This document shows positions 21,329 through 24,240 of a stretch of 24,240 nt of DNA, piece by piece. Below the pieces are notes generated by a model that did no database searches, had not been told where the DNA came from, and was given only the letters and a program-made list of their open reading frames with translations. The stretch comes from DASVLX01 sp035552275 (GTDB taxonomy: Bacteria > Actinomycetota > Actinomycetes > Mycobacteriales > Pseudonocardiaceae): contig DASZLR010000217.1 of assembly GCA_035552275.1 (NCBI GenBank), positions 1 through 24,240 of the forward strand. The letters run 5' to 3'. The translations under genes and the position numbers were made by a program. Position 1 is the first letter of the stretch. Each line of letters begins with the position of its first letter.

Positions 21329-23392
21329 GTGTCCGAGCCGTCCGGCGTCGCCGTCGTATCCGCCCCGCGTGTGGTGGTCACGGCGGGCACCACCGCCGGC
21401 ACGGCGGTGCGCGAAGCTGGGCTGCCGACCAAGGGTGAGGACGCCGTTCTGGTCGTCCGCGATTCGTCCGGCCAACTGCGTGACCTGGCCTGGACGCCGG
21501 AGACGGACGCCGAGGTCGAGCCGGTCGCCGCGACCACCGAGGACGGCCGGGCGGTGCTGCGGCACTCCACCGCGCATGTGCTGGCGCAGGCCGTCCAGCA
21601 GCAGTTCCCGGAGGCCAAACTCGGCATCGGGCCGCCGGTGAAGGACGGCTTCTACTACGACTTCGACGTGGACCGTCCGTTCACGCCGGATGACCTGCAG
21701 GCGTTGGAACGCCGGATGAAGCAGATCATCAAGTCCGCGCAGCGGTTCTCCCGCCGCCGGGTCGAGTCGGTGGAGTCGGCCAAACGAGAACTGGCCGCCG
21801 AGCCGTACAAGCTGGAGCTGGTCGACCTCAAGTCCGATGTGGAGGATGACAGCGAGGTGATGGAGGTCGGCGAGGGAGAGCTGACCATCTACGACAACCT
21901 CGATCCGCGCAGCGGTGACCGGGTGTGGGGCGACCTGTGTCGCGGCCCGCATGTGCCGACCACCAAGCACATTCCGGCGTTCAAGCTGACCCGAGTCGCG
22001 GCCGCGTACTGGCGGGGCAGCGAGAAGAACCCGCAGCTGCAACGGATCTACGGCACCGCGTGGGAGTCGGCCGAGGCGCTGGAGCGGCACTTGGAGCTAC
22101 TCGCCGTGGCCGAGCGCCGGGACCACCGCAAGCTGGGCGCGGAGCTGGACCTGTTCAGCTTCCCCGACGAGCTGGGCTCCGGCCTGCCGGTGTTCCACCC
22201 CAAGGGCGGCATCATCCGCCGCGAGTTGGAGACCTACGCGCGGCGCAAGCACGAGCAGCACGACTACGAGTTCGTCAACACCCCGCACATCACCAAGGGT
22301 CATCTGTACGAGGTCTCCGGCCACCTGGACTGGTACGCCGACGGGATGTTCCCGGCGATGCACCTGGACGCGGAGCTGGCCGAGGACGGCACGGTGCGCA
22401 AGCCGGGCCAGGACTATTACCTCAAGCCGATGAACTGCCCGATGCACAACCTGATCTACCGGGCGCGCGGCCGGTCGTACCGGGAGCTGCCACTGCGGCT
22501 GTTCGAGTTCGGCTCGGTGTACCGGTACGAGAAGTCCGGCGTGATCCACGGCCTGACCAGGGTGCGCGGGATGACCCAGGACGACGCGCACATCTACTGC
22601 GCCAAGGATCAGGTTCAGGATGAGCTGAAGTCGCTGCTGACCTTCGTGCTGGACCTGTTGCGCGACTACGGTTTGGATGACTTCTACCTGGAACTGTCCA
22701 CTCGGGATGATTCGCCGAAGTTCATCGGCGACGAGAAGCTGTGGGCCGAGGCGACCGAGACGCTGCGCCAGACCGCCGAGAGCTCCGGCCTGGAACTGGT
22801 GCCCGACCCAGGCGGTGCGGCCTTCTACGGCCCGAAGATCTCGGTGCAGGCCAAGGACGCGCTCGGTCGGAACTGGCAGATGTCCACCATCCAGTTGGAC
22901 TTCTTCCAGCCCCAGCGGTTCGGCCTGGAGTACACCGCCGCCGATGGCAGCCGGCAGCAGCCGGTGATGATCCACCGGGCGCTGTTCGGCTCGATCGAAC
23001 GGTTCTTCGGCGTGCTCACCGAGCACTACGCGGGCGCGTTCCCGGCCTGGCTGGCTCCGGTGCAGGCGGTCGGCATCCCGATCGCCGACGAGCACGCCGA
23101 GCACTTGCGGCAGGTGGCGAAGTCGTTGCGCGCCAAGGGAGTCCGGGTCGACGTCGACGAGAGCGACGACCGGATGCAGAAGAAGATCCGCACCCACACC
23201 ACGCTGAAGGTGCCGTTTTTGCTGCTGGCCGGCGGCAAGGACGTCGAGTCCGGCTCGGTGTCGTTCCGGTTCCGGGACGGCAGCCAGGTCAACGGCGTGC
23301 CGGTCGACCGGGCGGTGGACGCGATCGCCGGCTGGATCGACCGTCGGGAGAACGCCTCGCCCTCGGCAGAGACCTTCCAGGCAACGGTCTAG
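21329..23392 (+). CDS. thrS: Threonyl-tRNA synthetase
   Basis: A 687-residue threonyl-tRNA synthetase, which charges tRNA-Thr with threonine. Domains in order are TGS (about 10-70), editing domain with HSTAH (79-83) and GDLCRGPHVP, class II catalytic core, and C-terminal anticodon-binding domain (from about 575, SLRAKGVRVDVDE then VPFLLLAGG). The catalytic zinc ligands are Cys370 (KPMNCPMHN), His421 (TQDDAHIYC) and His549 (MIHRALFGS), with spacing matching the E. coli enzyme. Motif 3 is in HRALFGSIERFFGVL. GTG 21329 was chosen because AAGGAG (21317-21322) lies 6 bases upstream; a start at 21293 would add 12 residues without such support. The HIT gene follows after 5 bases. Confidence 0.97.
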   Translation: MSEPSGVAVVSAPRVVVTAGTTAGTAVREAGLPTKGEDAVLVVRDSSGQLRDLAWTPETDAEVEPVAATTEDGRAVLRHSTAHVLAQAVQQQFPEAKLGIGPPVKDGFYYDFDVDRPFTPDDLQALERRMKQIIKSAQRFSRRRVESVESAKRELAAEPYKLELVDLKSDVEDDSEVMEVGEGELTIYDNLDPRSGDRVWGDLCRGPHVPTTKHIPAFKLTRVAAAYWRGSEKNPQLQRIYGTAWESAEALERHLELLAVAERRDHRKLGAELDLFSFPDELGSGLPVFHPKGGIIRRELETYARRKHEQHDYEFVNTPHITKGHLYEVSGHLDWYADGMFPAMHLDAELAEDGTVRKPGQDYYLKPMNCPMHNLIYRARGRSYRELPLRLFEFGSVYRYEKSGVIHGLTRVRGMTQDDAHIYCAKDQVQDELKSLLTFVLDLLRDYGLDDFYLELSTRDDSPKFIGDEKLWAEATETLRQTAESSGLELVPDPGGAAFYGPKISVQAKDALGRNWQMSTIQLDFFQPQRFGLEYTAADGSRQQPVMIHRALFGSIERFFGVLTEHYAGAFPAWLAPVQAVGIPIADEHAEHLRQVAKSLRAKGVRVDVDESDDRMQKKIRTHTTLKVPFLLLAGGKDVESGSVSFRFRDGSQVNGVPVDRAVDAIAGWIDRRENASPSAETFQATV

Positions 23393-23397
23393 CGATT

Positions 23398-23976
23398 ATG
23401 GCGGAACAGCCCGAGCAGCCCGAGCGGCCGGACCGGACCGAGCTGGTCGCCCAGGCCGGCATCGGCGTGCAGGACGCGTTGCAGCGGCTGTGGACGCCAC
23501 ACCGGATGGCCTACATCCGCGGCGAGAACAAGCCGACCGACGACGCCGAGCAGGGCTGCCCGTTCTGCCGGCTGATCGACCTGGACGACGAGGACGCGCT
23601 GATCGTGGCGCGCGGCGGGCTGGTGTACGCGGTGCTCAACCTGTACCCGTACAACCCCGGCCACCTGATGGTGCTGCCGTACCGGCACGTGGCCGACTAC
23701 ACCGACCTGACGGCCGACGAGACGACCGAGGTCGCCGAGTTCACCCAGCGGGCGATGCGGGTGATCCGCAAGGTGTCCGCGCCGCACGGCTTCAACATCG
23801 GCATGAACCAGGGCGAGATCGCCGGCGCCGGCATCGCCGCACACCTGCACCAACACCTGGTGCCACGGTGGGGCGGCGACGCCAACTTCATGCCAGTGAT
23901 CGGCCATACCAAGGTGTTGCCGGAGCTGCTCGCCGAGACCCGATCGCTGCTCGCGGCCGCCTGGCTGGTCGGCTAG
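23398..23976 (+). CDS. HIT-family protein, Ap4A phosphorylase type
   Basis: A 192-residue HIT-fold nucleotide phosphorylase/hydrolase. The HIT motif HLHQHLVPRW has His149, His151 and His153. A zinc-like GCPFCRLI and the strands around VYAVLNLYPYNPGHLMVLPY (80-99) complete the fold. The closest known relative by layout and neighbour is Rv2613c of M. tuberculosis, an Ap4A phosphorylase next to thrS. Ap4A is a by-product of aminoacyl-tRNA synthetases, so the pairing makes sense. ATG 23398 is 5 bases after the thrS stop with no strong ribosome binding site, so coupled translation is likely. The Pro/Glu/Arg-rich N-terminus (residues 1-12) looks disordered. Confidence 0.94.
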   Translation: MAEQPEQPERPDRTELVAQAGIGVQDALQRLWTPHRMAYIRGENKPTDDAEQGCPFCRLIDLDDEDALIVARGGLVYAVLNLYPYNPGHLMVLPYRHVADYTDLTADETTEVAEFTQRAMRVIRKVSAPHGFNIGMNQGEIAGAGIAAHLHQHLVPRWGGDANFMPVIGHTKVLPELLAETRSLLAAAWLVG

Positions 23977-23980
23977 CCGT

Positions 23981-24004
23981 GTCCGCGACATCCTGGTCGC
24001 GCAC
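23981..24004. terminator. Hairpin between convergent HIT and HNH genes
   Basis: CGCGAC (23984-23989) and GTCGCG (23996-24001) flank a six-base loop. GT/AC pairs extend it across one C-C mismatch to 23981-24004. It lies in the 44-base gap between two gene ends; no T-run follows. Confidence 0.45.
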
Positions 24005-24020
24005 AAACCCTCGTGACTGT

Positions 24021-24240
24021 TTAGCCCACGGCTCCGTGTCGGTGGAGTGGGTTGGTTCGGGGTTTCTGGTTCCGGTCGATGTAGGCGGGTGGGATGAACA
24101 CGGGGATGCCGTCGTCCATGTCGATCCGCCACTGGGAATGGTGGATCAACGTATGGTGAGAACGGCACAACAGCACCAAATTGTCCATTGAGGTCGGTCC
24201 ACCATCAGCCCACAACACGATGTGGTGCGCGTCAGTCCAT
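24021..24240 (-). CDS. HNH endonuclease-domain protein (13E12/DUF222 type), 5' part outside window
   Basis: The last 73 residues of an HNH-domain protein on the minus strand; its start lies beyond the window. The visible HNH core runs DAHHIVLWADGGPTSMDNLV then LLCRSHHTLIHH, which has the His pair, Asn and later His of the metal-binding beta-beta-alpha fold. The tail GIPVFIPPAYID...RTNPL is typical of the DUF222-HNH (REP13E12-like) proteins present in many copies in actinobacterial genomes and often placed at variable sites. The frame is open to the window edge. Whether the full gene is intact cannot be judged. Confidence 0.85.
   Translation of the reverse strand, partial: WTDAHHIVLWADGGPTSMDNLVLLCRSHHTLIHHSQWRIDMDDGIPVFIPPAYIDRNQKPRTNPLHRHGAVG

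Noticed and set aside
1..24240. tRNA, rRNA, insertion sequences, prophage or CRISPR arrays
   Set aside because: Read through on both strands; no cloverleaf with a typical T-loop, transposase motif, terminal inverted repeats or spaced repeat array was seen. A tRNA search program would be the decisive check.

Overview
This window comes from a high-GC Gram-positive actinobacterium, most likely of the Pseudonocardiales or a nearby order. The evidence is very high third-position GC with many GTG starts, a complete conservon (cvnABCD), an XRE/DUF397 regulator pair, ESX (type VII secretion)-type proteins, an Eis-type acetyltransferase and several probable leaderless promoters. The window opens inside a pyrG-NUDIX pair and closes with a thrS-HIT pair. 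Both pairs resemble neighbour pairs known from Mycobacterium tuberculosis (Rv1699-Rv1700 and Rv2614c-Rv2613c). Here they are brought within about 20 kb of each other, with mostly accessory genes between them. I cannot name the genus from sequence alone.

Layout. 1-1823: the 3' part of pyrG (CTP synthase) and a NUDIX ADP-ribose pyrophosphatase. 1824-2238: AT-rich then structured leader with no gene. 2239-6145: conservon operon cvnA-B-C-D (membrane histidine-kinase-like protein, roadblock protein, DUF742 protein, small GTPase). 6232-7219: an operator-like palindrome and two tightly spaced small genes, an unrecognised Trp- and Arg-rich protein and an Imm1-type immunity-like protein. 7244-8617: 8-oxoguanine-deaminase-type amidohydrolase from a leaderless promoter. 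8631-8680: strong hairpin between convergent genes. 8711-10286: a small Cys-containing protein divergent from an XRE-DUF5753 regulator and its DUF397 partner, which carries an internal 17-residue tandem duplication. 10375-12882: a three-gene ESX-type cassette (EspC-like protein, WXG/DUF1023 alpha/beta hydrolase, lipoprotein). 12896-14956 (minus strand): a small membrane protein, a DUF347-repeat membrane protein and a membrane-anchored lysozyme-fold-like protein. 15163-17133: an NB-ARC/STAND-type ATPase fused through one membrane helix to an extracellular domain. 17185-18384: Eis-type acetyltransferase. 18416-21166 (minus strand): lutABC, L-lactate oxidation. 21329-23976: thrS and a HIT-family Ap4A phosphorylase. 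24021-24240: the C-terminal end of a 13E12/DUF222-type HNH protein, cut by the window edge.

How the genes fit together. The two ends are housekeeping: CTP synthesis, nucleotide clean-up, threonyl-tRNA charging and Ap4A turnover, Ap4A being a by-product of aminoacyl-tRNA synthetases. The middle is signalling, secretion and conflict. It holds a G-protein sensory conservon, a probable immunity gene, an XRE/DUF397 switch next to an ESX effector-like cassette, and a transmembrane STAND ATPase whose design suggests that an outside signal drives an inside NTPase. The items most worth following are the STAND-TM-sensor fusion, the ESX cassette and the two-gene Imm1 operon.
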